The notes below the pieces were generated by a model. The model was not told where the DNA came from, ran no database searches, and saw nothing but the letters and a program-made list of their open reading frames with translations. The position numbers and the translations under genes were made by a program. A stretch of 64,000 bases of DNA from Aselliscus stoliczkanus (Eukaryota; Chordata; Mammalia; Chiroptera; Hipposideridae): NCBI GenBank assembly GCA_033961575.1, contig CM066728.1, forward strand, positions 97,726,852-97,790,851, written 5' to 3'. Below are positions 47,935 to 59,799 of the stretch, in pieces. Each line of letters begins with the position of its first letter. The stretch's first letter is position 1.

Positions 47935-48130
47935 CTCAATTTAGACATTCTGTGGACTTTAGAAATTTTACCTAATTCATTCCTTGTACATCACTCTTCT
48001 GTGATTCTTTGTTCTCTATTTTAATGATAATCAAAGTGAGACTTAGGTTAAGCAAATCACCCAAGCTTATGTGGCTAATAAGTGGAGATCTAGTAATTAG
48101 ACCTAGATCTGTGTGTATCAAAATCTAAGT
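47935..48130 (-). mobile_element. MIR relic
   Basis: GAGACTTAGGTTAAGCAAAT, CACCCAAGCTTATGTGGCTA and ATTAGACCTAGATCTGTGTG follow the reverse-complement MIR order. Confidence 0.75.
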
Positions 48131-48249
48131 TTTAAAAAAAAATGTTTAATTTGGTTTAATTTATCATTCCCCAAATTACTAAACTATGGAAAACTTTGTT
48201 TTGCTCCACCCCAGTAATCCATATTGATATTCTGTAGAGGCAGTGTCCA

Positions 48250-48410
48250 TGGAGAAATGAAAATAGCTGTTAACTTACTCATTTTGAAGACAAGTAAACT
48301 TAAAGTAGGCTATATCAGGTTAATTGTCCAAGGTTAGAGAGAAAGTTAGAACCAGAAAAGCATAGTATGGTGCCTAGAACATAGCAGGCATTCAGTATAT
48401 TTGGTTTTAT
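48250..48410 (-). mobile_element. Probable MIR/L2 scrap
   Basis: GACAAGTAAACTTAAAGTAG and TTGTCCAAGGTTAGAGAG look like a MIR core; GTGCCTAGAACATAGCAGGC reads in the opposite sense, so two fragments may be joined here. Confidence 0.4.
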
Positions 48411-48589
48411 CCATCTTTATATATTTTTTTTCTTATCCTCAATATACCTTTCCACTATAACACAACTCTATTAAATGAATTATTAGTAGTAAGAAACTAA
48501 TAATGAGTTTACTCCATAAAAAGAAAGGGGGCTTTTTTATTTGGGATCCTATTATTTCCTGGCGTATTTGTCTATATTCTTTTACAGGT

Positions 48590-48740
48590 ATTATGTCATT
48601 TTTGTAAATAATTCTATGGCATATGCATTATTTCCACTCTTTTCATAAATAAGAAGACTGAGGCTGAAAGATGTAATTTTTCCAAAATAAATTTATGAAT
48701 GAAATATTTCTTCATTGAGCCCAGATTTGACAAAGTTCAT
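48590..48740 (-). mobile_element. MIR relic
   Basis: CATTATTTCCACTCTTTTCA and ATAAGAAGACTGAGGCTGAA lead into a degraded distal part; reverse-complement MIR core. Confidence 0.6.
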
Positions 48741-48849
48741 ACTTCATAGTTGAAGAGAATGTTAGAGTTTGAGAGCAAGAGCAAAAATGTGAAAAGAAAC
48801 AGCAGGGTTTTCTCTCTAAATCAGTGATTTCCTGGGTGTTTTTTTTTTG

Positions 48850-48990
48850 CTAAAACACCAAGGTAAATTAAGAGCAATTAACCTCTCAATTAGCCGATAC
48901 AGACAATTGCAAGGGCTGTTAACACAGAGGGCACACTGGGCCATTATGTGGAAAATTCCTGAGGTTTTACATCTTTGGGATGGAGTCAAG
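48850..48990. other. Candidate conserved noncoding element
   Basis: Repeat-free, balanced block with TAAATTAAGAGCAATTAACC, CTCAATTAGCCGATACAGAC and GAGGGCACACTGGGCCATTA. Several ATTA/TTAA homeodomain-like sites. Conservation is inferred from appearance only. Confidence 0.3.
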
Positions 48991-49689
48991 TGAACTTAAA
49001 ATTAAGAATCAAATAATATCAAAAAGTATATAAAAATGATTATTATGTGATCTTCTTCAGTAGAGTGTGAAGTACTTGTGAGCAGTTAGCAAGCCCATTT
49101 CACTTGTTTATATTTCCCCACTCTTTAACATAGTGCCTCAGATTTATTAAGCATTCAAAATGTTTTTGTTTTGATTTTTTTATTTCTCTTAACACATAAA
49201 AATTTTTGTGTTAATTTTGCTCACATATATTTTTCAGTAACACTTGAGTAATACCCAAGTAATATAATAATACCTTAATAATTCTAAAATAATTAGGTAA
49301 TTTCTGTCTTTATTCTTTGCATACACTGGTTGCAGATTAAAGCCCCTGTATCATATTTTATAGGTCTGTGATTCAAAGCAAAAGATATATTTGCATAGTA
49401 AATGATTATCTTTTGGTTTAGATTTTCATACCAAAAAAAAGGCTTTCCAGAAAACTCAACAAATTGACACACAACACTGTATGTAGAAACAGGACTCTAA
49501 AGGGATGTGAAAAACTAATTCAACCAGATTTCCATTAAAAGGCTGATTAGCAAAAGTAGATTCCCCAAACATGAATGCAATTTTGTGTTTGGGGAACAAA
49601 GTTTACAAGTTATTTTTATGTCAAAAGTAATTTTAAAATTCACTTTTTTTGAACTCAGAGAAACATAACTTTTAAGGATATTATATATG

Positions 49690-50115
49690 GTGTTATAAGA
49701 TGCTCTATTTGCCCAAACTTTAGTCAGGTTCCTCTAAGCCCTGTTCTCAAGTAGGCCTCCTTTTGGCCCCATTCTTTGCCTGGCATGGATAAACCACTTT
49801 TAGGAAGAATCCTTCTAAACCAGGTTAGACAGAATCCCCCGTTCTTGATATCTGCTTACCCAAGCTTGCACTCAGCAAGAATCCTGTGGGTTCAGTTTAG
49901 CATGAATTCTCCCTATCTGAGCCTGATGTCTCTCTCCTCTTAGTTATTTTTCTATCCACTACCCACCTTAACTTGTTCCTTGGAAATAAATCCTCACTTG
50001 TTCTTGTTCTATTTGGAGTTGAGCCCGATCTCTCTCCCATTTTGCTAATGTCTTGGCATCTATTCCAGCAGTTATAAATAAAATATCCCTTACTAGTTTT
50101 CGCAAGTATCAGAAT
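49690..50115 (+). mobile_element. LTR-like element
   Basis: GGTTCCTCTAAGCCCTGTTC, CTTTTAGGAAGAATCCTTCT, AAGCTTGCACTCAGCAAGAA and a downstream AATAAATCCTCACTTGTTCT (AATAAA 49985-49990), then GTCTTGGCATCTATTCCAGC, resemble the U3-R-U5 layout of a class I-type mammalian LTR. Family unassigned; no coding sequence follows. Confidence 0.45.
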
Positions 50116-50119
50116 ATTT

Positions 50120-52050
50120 TTTCCTTATAGGTATTAAGGTTATTAAGCAACTACAAACATGGAGGCTGAATGTTTCTGCTAAATATTAGGCAAATTTTTA
50201 AAATTTTATAATGATACAGTTACTATGGCAGTAAAAATATTACAATGACAATTAAATTTTGCTATAATGAAACTGATCCGTGTGAACCTGAGTAGATATG
50301 ACCAGAGCTCATTGATAGAGGAAGGGAGCAAATGACAGGAGATATTTGACCATATTTTGTGTTTAATAAATACATAATTGATGGAAGGATTCTATGGGTA
50401 TAACTTAGATGGTGTGGTTGATTTAGAGAAGTCAAATCTTACAAGGAACAAAGAAAGATAGGAAGACAATTGTTTTATGATACTAATTTCTCATGACTAC
50501 AATTCATTTATTTTCATAAATCACATACTTATTTTAGAAGACATTTCAGTTCTAGATAAATGGAGTTTCTGACCACTTATGACAGCCCCCCATCTTTCTC
50601 AAATTATGTAAGTAATCAGAAAGCAACTAGACTCCTTAGATCTTAAAATTAATAATTTGCATGAATATTTAGAATTTGAAAGTAGAACCATTTAAGATTT
50701 TGTATCACCTTCAGTTGGTTCAAATTTTTAAGTTTTTACTCTCAATACTTTAAGCTATTTTTTCTGGTACCTTCAATTATGCTATCTTTTTTCCACAGAA
50801 TTAAATAATCTAATGCTACAATTTCAAGTTATGGACACACACATCAACACACTTCTCTGTATTGAAAATAGAATGTAATCCATATTAATCAGATCAGTTT
50901 GGAAAATCCCTAAGGGTATGCCTGGATATGGTTTCTCTGAAAGAAAACATGGCATTCACGTATTCTAAAAAGTATGCATTTTGTAAAATCAGACTTATGA
51001 ACCAATTCAATAAGTTTCAGCCCCCAAAGGAGTGGACTTTATATATTTCCTTCAACCTAAAATGAGGACAAAGTATTAATCAGGGTGAAAATACTGTTCT
51101 GTGATCAAATTGGTGGGTCTAAATGGAATTTTTCATTACAATTTGGGGGATTGCATTTCTTATATAAATAATACATAAATCACACAAAATTATATCTACA
51201 TAAACAGCAAAATCCCTATACATGTTTACTGTCCAATCATAAGTGTCCGATTTCTAAAACAAAACTCTATGTGATGCTGAACTATGTACAGAAGGAATGA
51301 CATCTTTTGTGAGATTGGCTGCTTCACATTAATTCCTTTCTAGGATACATGGTGTCAGCGTAGGAACAAATGAAATGGTGACTATGAGCTAAAAATTGTT
51401 GAAACTAGGTGATGAGTATATACTGTTTTTAAAATACCTATATTATTCCCTTCAGTTTTGCATTTTGTGAAAAATGCTTAATAGTATCTAAGCGTCATTT
51501 AATGTTTTCATGTAATAGTTTTTTCTCTCTTTGATAAATCAGATTAAACATTGTTCTATAAAAGATGGATTTTTTTTTCAAAAATCAATTCCAATTTAGC
51601 ATTTCTCTCAAACTCTACTACCACCACAGTACAACATTCAACAATCCTCACATTTCTACCCCGAGTACAGCTTCCAAATTCACACACAGAAATCTAGGGT
51701 TCAGATCAGTTTAACCAATTCAGTAGCGTTTATGATGAGAGAACATTTCTCTGTTGGCACACAGGGCCTTATACCTCTTATCTTTTCATGATACTGGGCA
51801 TCCCCTCACTAACAGAACCCAGCTCACTAACCTTGATTCCATCCCTACTCCATACATGGTACTGATTGCAATGCTGTTCATCTATCCTCTCCTGACTTAT
51901 TCCAGTTCTTTCTCTACTACAACATAGAAACGTTCCTCTATTTCTCTTTAGAGTAATAAGTAAAATTACATCTTCATTTCTCTTTCATAGCAATTTGAAC
52001 ATTTTCCTTCTTAGCAATTTTCAAAATTTATTAAAATTATCTATGTCATT
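50120..52050. other. Unique AT-rich noncoding DNA
   Basis: No feature recognised. Confidence 0.5.
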
Positions 52051-52056
52051 ATTTAT

Positions 52057-53154
52057 TGGGAGCCCTCGGTGCCCCCATATGTGACAAGGTTTCATGGTTG
52101 GTCATAGTCTCCACTCCTGTGAACCCATGTGACTTTCCTCTACATCGGATCCTATAGGAAACAATACTCTCACTGAGTTTATGGCAAGTTCCTGTGATAC
52201 CCCAATGAGCTAACTACACAGGCAAAGATGGGTAAGATCTCCTAAAAAAAGAGGGGAGACAACCTAAGCCAGGTGGTAGTTCTGTGAGGACCCCTGAACT
52301 GAGATATTGGGGACTCAAGCCTCTTGGAAACTGAGGCACAGAACTTTGGCCACATAGGCCAAAAAAAGCCTGGCTGTGAGAAACTGCTGGTAACAGCCCC
52401 TGAGCTAACTTGCCTAAGATAATCAGTGAAAAGTCTCCTCAGAGGCCAAAGGTCTCCAGGCCATGAAAGTTCCCATAAGACACAAGTACTGACCATGAGC
52501 TATGTTAATCAATAGCCTTGTGTGAATTCCTTTGTCCTGTGCTTTGCTGCAGCAACAGATACTGAAGCTTTGACTGTGAAACAGATGCTACCTCCATAGG
52601 ATAAGAGAGGTGTGAGACGCCTTTGATTACTAGGTATTGTATTTACTAAATAATAGACTTTAGACTCAGCCATTCCTAGTCTCTCTCAGTAGTAACTCAA
52701 CTATACGTCCTGTGAGTCTTACGATTGTGTATTAGCTGCTAGAATTTGGGATAGTTACTAAATAGTCAAGGTAGTCATGGTAGCCATTCTTTAGATGTTA
52801 AGTAGAAACTGAGTTTGTGTCGCAAGGAGAACATCATATTAAAAGATAAAATAATCCTTAAACATAGAATAGGTCACAGTTTACCCTGGAGAGAACTATT
52901 ACAAGGAAGTAAAGACTGAAAACCCTGAGAAAGAAAAAAACAAAAAAAACATCAAACTTATGTGAAACATAACTTTAATTGAGGTAATGGTCAAGAGTCC
53001 CTATAAAAGGGGAACATGCTGTAACAATAAACTGAGACACTCCTGAGAAACTCTTTCCCGTGTCTCCGCTCTCTTTTTTTCTCTCTCTCTTTTTTTTTCG
53101 GACTCCGTCCCACCCGAGGGAATCCCTGGACTCTGCGGAGGCTGGACCCCTGCA
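52057..53154 (+). mobile_element. Probable solo LTR of an endogenous retrovirus, short-R type
   Basis: Starts TGGGAGCCCTCGGTGCCCCC and ends GGCTGGACCCCTGCA. TATAAAA at 53002-53008 is followed by AATAAA at 53026-53031, then a pyrimidine-rich R/U5 (CTCCGCTCTC...). TATA and poly(A) signal 18 bp apart imply a very short R, as in betaretrovirus-like (class II) LTRs. The flanks (ATTTAT before, ATTATT after) match at only 4 of 6 sites, so a target duplication is unconfirmed. No primer-binding site or gag/pol sequence follows, so I read it as a solo LTR. The 84- and 79-codon minus frames inside are chance. Confidence 0.65.
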
Positions 53155-53502
53155 ATTATTCTGGCTAAACTGTGACTATTTTGTTCAATACTAAATCCAA
53201 TTGGAACTACAAGTATCTTGCAGGTAGTAAGGACACTCAATAAATATAATTTTAATTAAATCGTTAATGAAAGCCCTTCATTCAATGGCTTACTTGAGTC
53301 AAGAGGATGTTATATCAGAAAATGCAATTATGAATAGCCATAAATGTTGGCATAAATTTATTTTCTATGCTGCTAGGAATCATTTATATCAGTATGTTAC
53401 ATATTTATCTTATTTATTTATCCATTGATTAAAAAAAATTGGCCTTCTGGAAAATGAACAAGGCAGTGTTTAACTCAAGAACTTTCATTGTAGTTTACTG
53501 CA

Positions 53503-53524
53503 TTGCAAGTTCGTGAACTTGCAA
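53503..53524. repeat. Perfect 10-bp-arm palindrome
   Basis: Arms TTGCAAGTTC and GAACTTGCAA around GT, close to a further TTTGCAAGGA. Confidence 0.8.
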
Positions 53525-53739
53525 ACTTATGAATTTGCAAGGACTTGGGAAGGCAAGCTCTAGAGTACACTTAACACAAAAAACAAAATAAACTCATGGA
53601 GTCATATTTGCTGAGGCATGAAAAGTGCTGAGCAGGAAAATAAAATGTTGTGAACAGATGGGTAATCGTTTTTTAAATGACGTTCTGCTAGATTTATTGG
53701 TGTTAGTAGAAGCCTTTTTTGAGAAGGTAGCTAGTATTT

Positions 53740-53890
53740 GAACAGAGCCACTGACAGGGAGGATGCAGGCCAAGTTGATATAGGAGGAAATGGCCAGAGC
53801 GAAGGGAATTTCCACCCCAAAGACTGTGAGGCAGGAGTGAGGTTGAAGGATGAAGGAAGAGCCAGAGGGTCAGTGTGGATAAGGTGGTGA
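53740..53890 (-). mobile_element. L2 relic
   Basis: GCCACTGACAGGGAGGATGC, GACTGTGAGGCAGGAGTGAG and CCAGAGGGTCAGTGTGGATA resemble the reverse-complement L2 3' half. Confidence 0.5.
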
Positions 53891-54539
53891 CAGGTAACTC
53901 TCTATTAAAGTTTGACAGTTTTCATAACGTTACCTGAAAAGCAAGAACAAATGAACCAATGGAAGAAATAAAGACCTGAAACTATAACAGACCATTATCT
54001 CCACTCTGCATCATGTCTGCAAACATGGTTGTTCATTCCTCTCACGATAACTCATAAGAAAAAGCTATAAATGTGTGGCAGAAGCTTTCTTCCTCAATTA
54101 GTGAGGCATCATTAGCAGCTCTAGTGAATTTGCCTGCTGGGATAATGTGCTACTGTGAATGCCTTTTTAGTTTCTAGGATGTTCAGTAAATGTCTAAGTT
54201 GATATGGTAACATTTGTCCTATGACGATTTTTAATGAGTGTTGGTTTACTTCTGTGACCCTCATTTTTTATGCACTTAATTGGGATTGATCTGTCAATAA
54301 TGTTTCAAATTACCTAGGAAACACATATATTCCTTCCTATATAGGTATTGTATATATTTGGGATCAAAAGTAAATGAACTTCTATGTTTTAAAATAAAAT
54401 TCAATCCCAAGATCAGACAACAGAACTAAAACAGGTGATTTCGAGGGAAAATGTATGATGTGCATATTTAACAAGTTGATTCAAGAAATAGAACACTTTA
54501 AATAGAAACGATATGTCCTTTGGTGTTTTATTCTTTTGT

Positions 54540-54990
54540 ATTAATATTGTTACTCGTAAAGATGATGAATCACTTCGGAAAAACATTTGGCAGTTTCTTA
54601 TGAAGTTAAACATGTCCTTACCATTAACCAGCAATCCTACTGGTTATTCAAGTTCATACAAAACTTATGTGTGGATGGATGCTTATGATACCTTCATTCA
54701 TAATCACCAATCCCTTCACCTGGTGAATGGTTAACCGGGTGGTGATCAATGCAACTGAGTACTACCCAGTAATACAAAAGAATCCACTACTAGGGAACAC
54801 AATATAAGGACAACTCTTAGATGCACTATACTTAAAGGAGCCAAACATGAAATGCATATTGCACAATTTTTTTCCTATGATTTTTTTTTTTACAAAACCA
54901 AAACTGAAGGGACAAAAATACTAAACTGTGGTCGAGAGGAGTTGGGGATGAAAGAAGAGATTGCCTGCAAAGGAGCACAAGAGGGTTTTT
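54540..54990 (+). mobile_element. L1 3'-terminal relic, plus strand
   Basis: TTCGGAAAAACATTTGGCAG, ACCATTAACCAGCAATCCTA, CATTCATAATCACCAATCCC and AATGGTTAACCGGGTGGTG correspond to the L1 ORF2/3' UTR order on the plus strand. Overlapped by a 73-codon chance frame on each strand. Confidence 0.65.
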
Positions 54991-54991
54991 T

Positions 54992-55136
54992 TATTTGATT
55001 CAGATTATATATGATTGTGTTGGTGGATATGAAAAAATGTGTATTTGATTCAGATTATATATGTGTATTTGATATAAATGTGTATTTGATATAAAATGTG
55101 TATTTGATTCAGATTATATATGATTGTGTTGGTGGA
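54992..55136 (+). repeat. Local imperfect tandem duplication with 36-bp identical units
   Basis: 54992-55027 and 55101-55136 are identical 36-mers beginning TATTTGATTCAGATTATATA. Between them a partial unit (55042-55062) and GTGTATTTGATATAAA units sit nested. Confidence 0.92.
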
Positions 55137-55149
55137 AGAAAAAATGATA

Positions 55150-55749
55150 CATTTTATTGTGTGTAAATTAGTTATAAAGTCCCCCTGCCCCCTCTAAAAA
55201 AAAACCCAAAAAACAGAAAAAAAAAGACTACAAAGAAGAGTACAATTTATGTTAAGGGATTAAGACCTTACTCATAATTAGCAGATAATTTAGTGCAAAC
55301 AGTGCATGATTACCACTAACTACAATTTAGCAGGAACTGAGGTAATATGGTAAAGGTTACTTTTTACCAAAACCAGTTTTCATTTCTACTTGGAGACAGG
55401 TTAAACTACATTTACTGGGTTCCCACTAAATTTGATCTGGTTTATGTTGAGTTGTACCCAGTGGAATGAGATTTGGGGAGATGCATGGGACTCCCAGGTT
55501 TGGCACACACCCATGCTCTTTCCCTTTCTGCTACCTCGATGGAGGAGAGCATAGGATGATTGTGCAAGCTGTGTATTGAAGAAATGGAAGGAGTTTTGTA
55601 TTTATGGAAATGAGAAAAGAAAACCCTCTGTCATGATAGGCCTTTGAAATGTTGATGGTTTTCCATTAAAGCTGTTATGAATTTATACATGATTTTTGTT
55701 TAAAAAACTTCTCTCTGATTCCATTAGAACTTTTCATTCATTGCCTTAC
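55150..55749. other. Noncoding DNA
   Basis: Fairly balanced around 55430-55600, no repeat or gene assigned. Confidence 0.4.
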
Positions 55750-55937
55750 AAAAGAAAATTATCAGGACCGGCCCAATGGCTCAGTTGGTTAAGAGCTCGC
55801 TCAAGAGTGCAAGCTGAGCTCTGAGCAACAGCCGGTCGAGGCCAGCCCGAGCTGAGTTGCCGTTGAGCTGCCAACAGGTGGCAGGATGGCTCAGCTAAAA
55901 AAAAAAAAAAAGAAAAAAAAAAAAAAGAAAATTATCA
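55750..55937 (+). mobile_element. Short 'AACTGAGCC' SINE with 15-bp target duplication
   Basis: AAAAGAAAATTATCA at 55750-55764 and 55923-55937. Head GGACCGGCCCAATGGCTCAG, body CTGAGCTCTGAGCAACAG, tail of A-runs broken by G. Young by the intact duplication. Confidence 0.9.
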
Positions 55938-55939
55938 TT

Positions 55940-57514
55940 TGATCCAGGTTCTGTAAATTACAAGTGTTCTTTTCCCTAGTATTTGGCCACTAATTCTCTT
56001 TATCATATGTATCACTCCACAATCCCTTCAAAAATACTGCTGTATATAGAGGATTTTTCAATATGAATATTTCTTGTATAACACCAATCATTTGCTCATT
56101 TATGATTTATACCTTCACCAGACATTTACTAGCACTTATTCTGAGCCATGTGAAATGCCAATGTTTAATTTCTATTGATCTATAAGCATGAAAATGTTAT
56201 AGAATCCTATCATATGCTCCTTTTTGTAGATTTAATTATGTAATACATATTTTTCCAGTTGCTTAGTTTTTCTATTTCAGGAACAATAATAACTTAGTTA
56301 CCAGTTTTCAGGCTAAATATCTTACAGTGTTTTCTTTTTAATAGACAATCTTTATTATGTAGAGTCAGTCCATTTAATTCCAATTCGAAGTCACATAAAG
56401 CCAAATCTTTTCTTACATTTTGCAAAGATTTTAACAAGTTTAAGTAAATAATAAAGAGCTAAATCATTTTTCTAGAAACACCTGCTTTTTGTATTTTTTC
56501 CTTTACAGAGAGTATTTTAATGTCTAATCACCAGCATTCTTGCCATTTGATCATATTAATTACAATTTTCAAAAATCAAAAGAAGTCTCTCAGGCTGCGA
56601 ATTTTCCAGAAAGAAGTTAAATTTGCAAGGATATATGAAGGCAAGCTATGTAAATAGTATTACCAGTGAAACTTAAGTCCAAGTAAACTATTTATATTCT
56701 GGAATTGTGAACGATGTACATTCATTTTTGAGAGGGAGAAAAAAATCAAGACAACATTTTAAGCTGATTATTTGAATACTGTTGTGATGAGATCATTCAA
56801 ATTCACTATATTTGTCTTTATTTGATAATTTCATCAACTCCTTCTAAATATTAAATTTGTGAACAGATTGTTAGGCAAAACCGTAGAAGAACTTCTAGTG
56901 ATTACACCAATTTTAGCTTAATAATTAATAGTTTGTAAAGAAATGATCATATATTTCAAGTCACTTTCAAAGAGTTAAATTTTTGTTTCTTATGATATAT
57001 ATATATAATGCGTACATTAAATATATTATATAATTACACATATTTTTATATTATATATATATGTTTGTAATTTATTTATTTTTGTAATTTTTAATTTAGA
57101 AAGGATAGGCCAGAAATAATCATTCCAGAAACAGAGAAGTCACATGTAGACATGCACATGGAGGTATCTTTATGTTTTGGCTTCTAAACTTTTCTTTGAC
57201 TATACTGAATTTGGTAGTTTTCTTGCTGTATCTGGTGTCTTGTAATGTGATTTAGCATTTTTGGCACTTGACTAAAATGAGTAATGTAAAGAAATGGAAT
57301 CAGCAAAATGTACTGGTAAGCAAATGCAGATTTCATGTACAAATATGGAAGATATTCTCATATATTTATCATGCTGTCACCTGTACTCTTCCATATTTTT
57401 CCACTTTGTAATAATTTTATGCAACACCAAATAAAAATTTACATGAGATTTCTCATTTATATATATAATTTTTTTTTTCCGTGAAGATTTAAGCCACTGT
57501 AGTTTTAAACATGA
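55940..57514. other. Unique AT-rich noncoding DNA
   Basis: ATATAT tract at 56995-57065. Otherwise unassigned. Confidence 0.5.
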
Positions 57515-57605
57515 ATACCTTTGGTTTACAGATGAGGTAACAACTCAGTAAAATTAGATGATTTTCCCAAAGTTACAGAATTAGTAACAGTACAGTTCAT
57601 ATTTT
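57515..57605 (-). mobile_element. MIR relic
   Basis: TTTACAGATGAGGTAACAAC, TTCCCAAAGTTACAGAATTA: reverse-complement MIR core. Confidence 0.65.
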
Positions 57606-57629
57606 AAAAAGAATGGGTGTGTTGGTTGA

Positions 57630-58205
57630 GGGAAGGTGGCATATTGCTGCCAGAGCCTCTTGTGCTGAGTTCATTCAGAAGCTCCATTTTTTGTTTTGGC
57701 CTACTCTTCCTTAGAAGTAGAAGCAGCAGCTAAGATATGGTTTATTTGGAGTGGTGGTCAGTATATATTGGCAGGTGAGAGGGAAGGTGGTACAGAGAAG
57801 GGAATGTACCCAAGAGGGTTCCATTATGCAGCCAGCTACATGAAGTAATCCTGCAGGACAACCCTGGAAAATGATGCAGAATACATGTCTTAGATGGATG
57901 GTGGCCAAGAGAATGGGAATAGGGATATACATAGTCCAACCTCTGGCAGACATTGCTGAAGGCCTGCCCTCTGCAGGGAAATGATTTCACAGTCACTTCT
58001 GTCCCGTTTGTAGATTCACAGTGTGGGTTTCAGCAAGCCAAAGATATCTCTCATACAATGATATATGGCACTGACTATTGGGAGTGTGACAATCCTAAGG
58101 GGATCCAAGCGGTTGTAGATTTAATGATGGCAGTTCTGCCCCCCAAACCCATACCTTATAAAATGAAGGTAAACATCTGTGATGTTGATATACTATACAC
58201 ATGAA
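57630..58205. other. Unassigned balanced-composition block
   Basis: Has overlapping open frames: 80 and 84 codons on minus (57711-57953, 57742-57996) and 83 on plus (57953-58204). None shows a domain. Could be a decayed repeat or a processed fragment. Confidence 0.35.
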
Positions 58206-58320
58206 AATCAAAAGATCTGGAAATGCCAAGAAATTTTCTCAAGGTCGCACAATCTAGAATTGGAGTAAACCCAGGACTCCTGCTTAAGTATCTCAGTTTT
58301 AAACGTTAGTTTCAAAATGC
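58206..58320 (-). mobile_element. MIR relic
   Basis: TCTCAAGGTCGCACAATCTA and TGGAGTAAACCCAGGACTCC are the reverse-complement MIR core. Confidence 0.7.
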
Positions 58321-58864
58321 TAATTTATCTTAGTTTTATACTGTTATTTGGTTAACATTGAAGCCTAGCCTATGGATTTCAACAATAGTGTAAAATATAA
58401 AGTTAATATGTTTCTTTTTTCTAGGACATTTTTTGGTCCACAAGTAGAAGATGCACTCACGAAATTGGAGTCAATGTACTATGACTTGATTATTTAAATT
58501 TACTTATATAATGATATTGCACAGAATCCTCATGAATGTCAGCCCTGATTAACCAGGCTATTCAGACTCTCTCAGAACACTCCATGGAAAATCATTACAC
58601 CCAAACCATATACTCTGATATTACTTTAGACAGCTCAGATACAAGGAGTACAAAAGGGAGTAGTAGAGTAGAATGTGAATCTAAGAATACATCAGAGCTT
58701 AAACAATAATTTTAGAGAGGCAGGTAATGCCAAAGGAAGCATGCCATGTAGGAAAAGAACATATATTTTGGAAAAAAAAAATCATTATAATTTCAGCATG
58801 GCAATTACCAGTTATATATTCTTGTGCAAACTGTACTCTTTTGGCTGCATTTTTATTCTACTTT

Positions 58865-59320
58865 GAAAAACCTATTCAATAAACATTTGTTGAAGACTTA
58901 TTATGAACCTATCATTTTGTTTGGTTTATAGTTACAGAGGTGAACAAGACAGATAGGGTTTCTATTCCATGAAGTATAAAGAAGACAGGTAATAATCAAA
59001 TAAATTAACAAATAACAGGGATGATAGGGGTAGTAATGAAAATCAAAACATATGAAGTCATCGGGTGGGATGGAAGAACTCCCTCAGGTTGAGAATTTCA
59101 GGTAGGTATCACTGAGGAAATGAGATTTAAGGTGAATGAAAGGAAAAGCCAGCCATGAGAAGCACAACAGACAGAAAAAATAGTGCCAAAATCCATAGCA
59201 GAAAAAAAGCTACAAATATTAAAAAAACAAGGGAAGACCAGTATGGCTGAATCACTTTAAACAGTCTCAGGGAGAAGATGAGGCTATAAAATGAGGCTGG
59301 GATCTGATCTTACACTATGT
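58865..59320 (-). mobile_element. L2 relic
   Basis: AAACATTTGTTGAAGACTTA, ACAGAGGTGAACAAGACAGA, TTTCTATTCCATGAAGTATA, GAAAAGCCAGCCATGAGAAG and GACCAGTATGGCTG follow the reverse-complement L2 order across about 450 bp. Confidence 0.78.
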
Positions 59321-59417
59321 GGGGCTATATAATTCACAATAAAAGGCTCTGCTTTCATTCTGAACAAAACAAAAAGCTAATGAAAGGTTTGGGGAAAAAA
59401 AGAGTGATACATAATTC

Positions 59418-59418
<1 letters not shown>

Positions 59419-59461
<43 letters not shown>

Positions 59462-59510
59462 CCTACCTACCTACCTACCACCTGTCTGTCAATCCATTCA
59501 TCCATCCATC
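59419..59510. repeat. Compound (ATCT)n/(ACCT)n tetranucleotide repeat
   Basis: About ten ATCT units change to four ACCT, then CTGT and ATCC/CATC units: at least three related repeat phases in a row. Confidence 0.96.
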
Positions 59511-59761
59511 TAAGTCAGGATTTTGTTTTATCTAGAATGGAAGTGGTAGACATAGATACAATTAGGTAAATTTGGGAAAGGAATATAAATAACTTGTATT
59601 AACATTTTAAGAAAAATGAAATACATTAGGAAGGGAGGGAGGGAAGGAAGGAGACAAAGACATTTGAATAAGTTTGATTTATCCTGCACAGTATACTGAA
59701 ACAAAGGCAGAATTGCAAGAAACAAAGAAATCAGGGAATTGAATACTGAAAAATGTACACA

Positions 59762-59797
<36 letters not shown>
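59762..59797. repeat. (CA)n microsatellite
   Basis: CA run ending immediately before the MITE at 59800. Confidence 0.95.
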
Positions 59798-59798
<1 letters not shown>

Positions 59799-59799
59799 C

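Noticed and set aside
53026..53250. Retroviral primer-binding site and internal coding region after the LTR
   Set aside because: The sequence after 53154 has no tRNA-complementary 18-mer of the usual form and no gag-like frame.
59419..59510. Possible CRISPR-like array
   Set aside because: Tetranucleotide repeats without spacers; the window is clearly eukaryotic.
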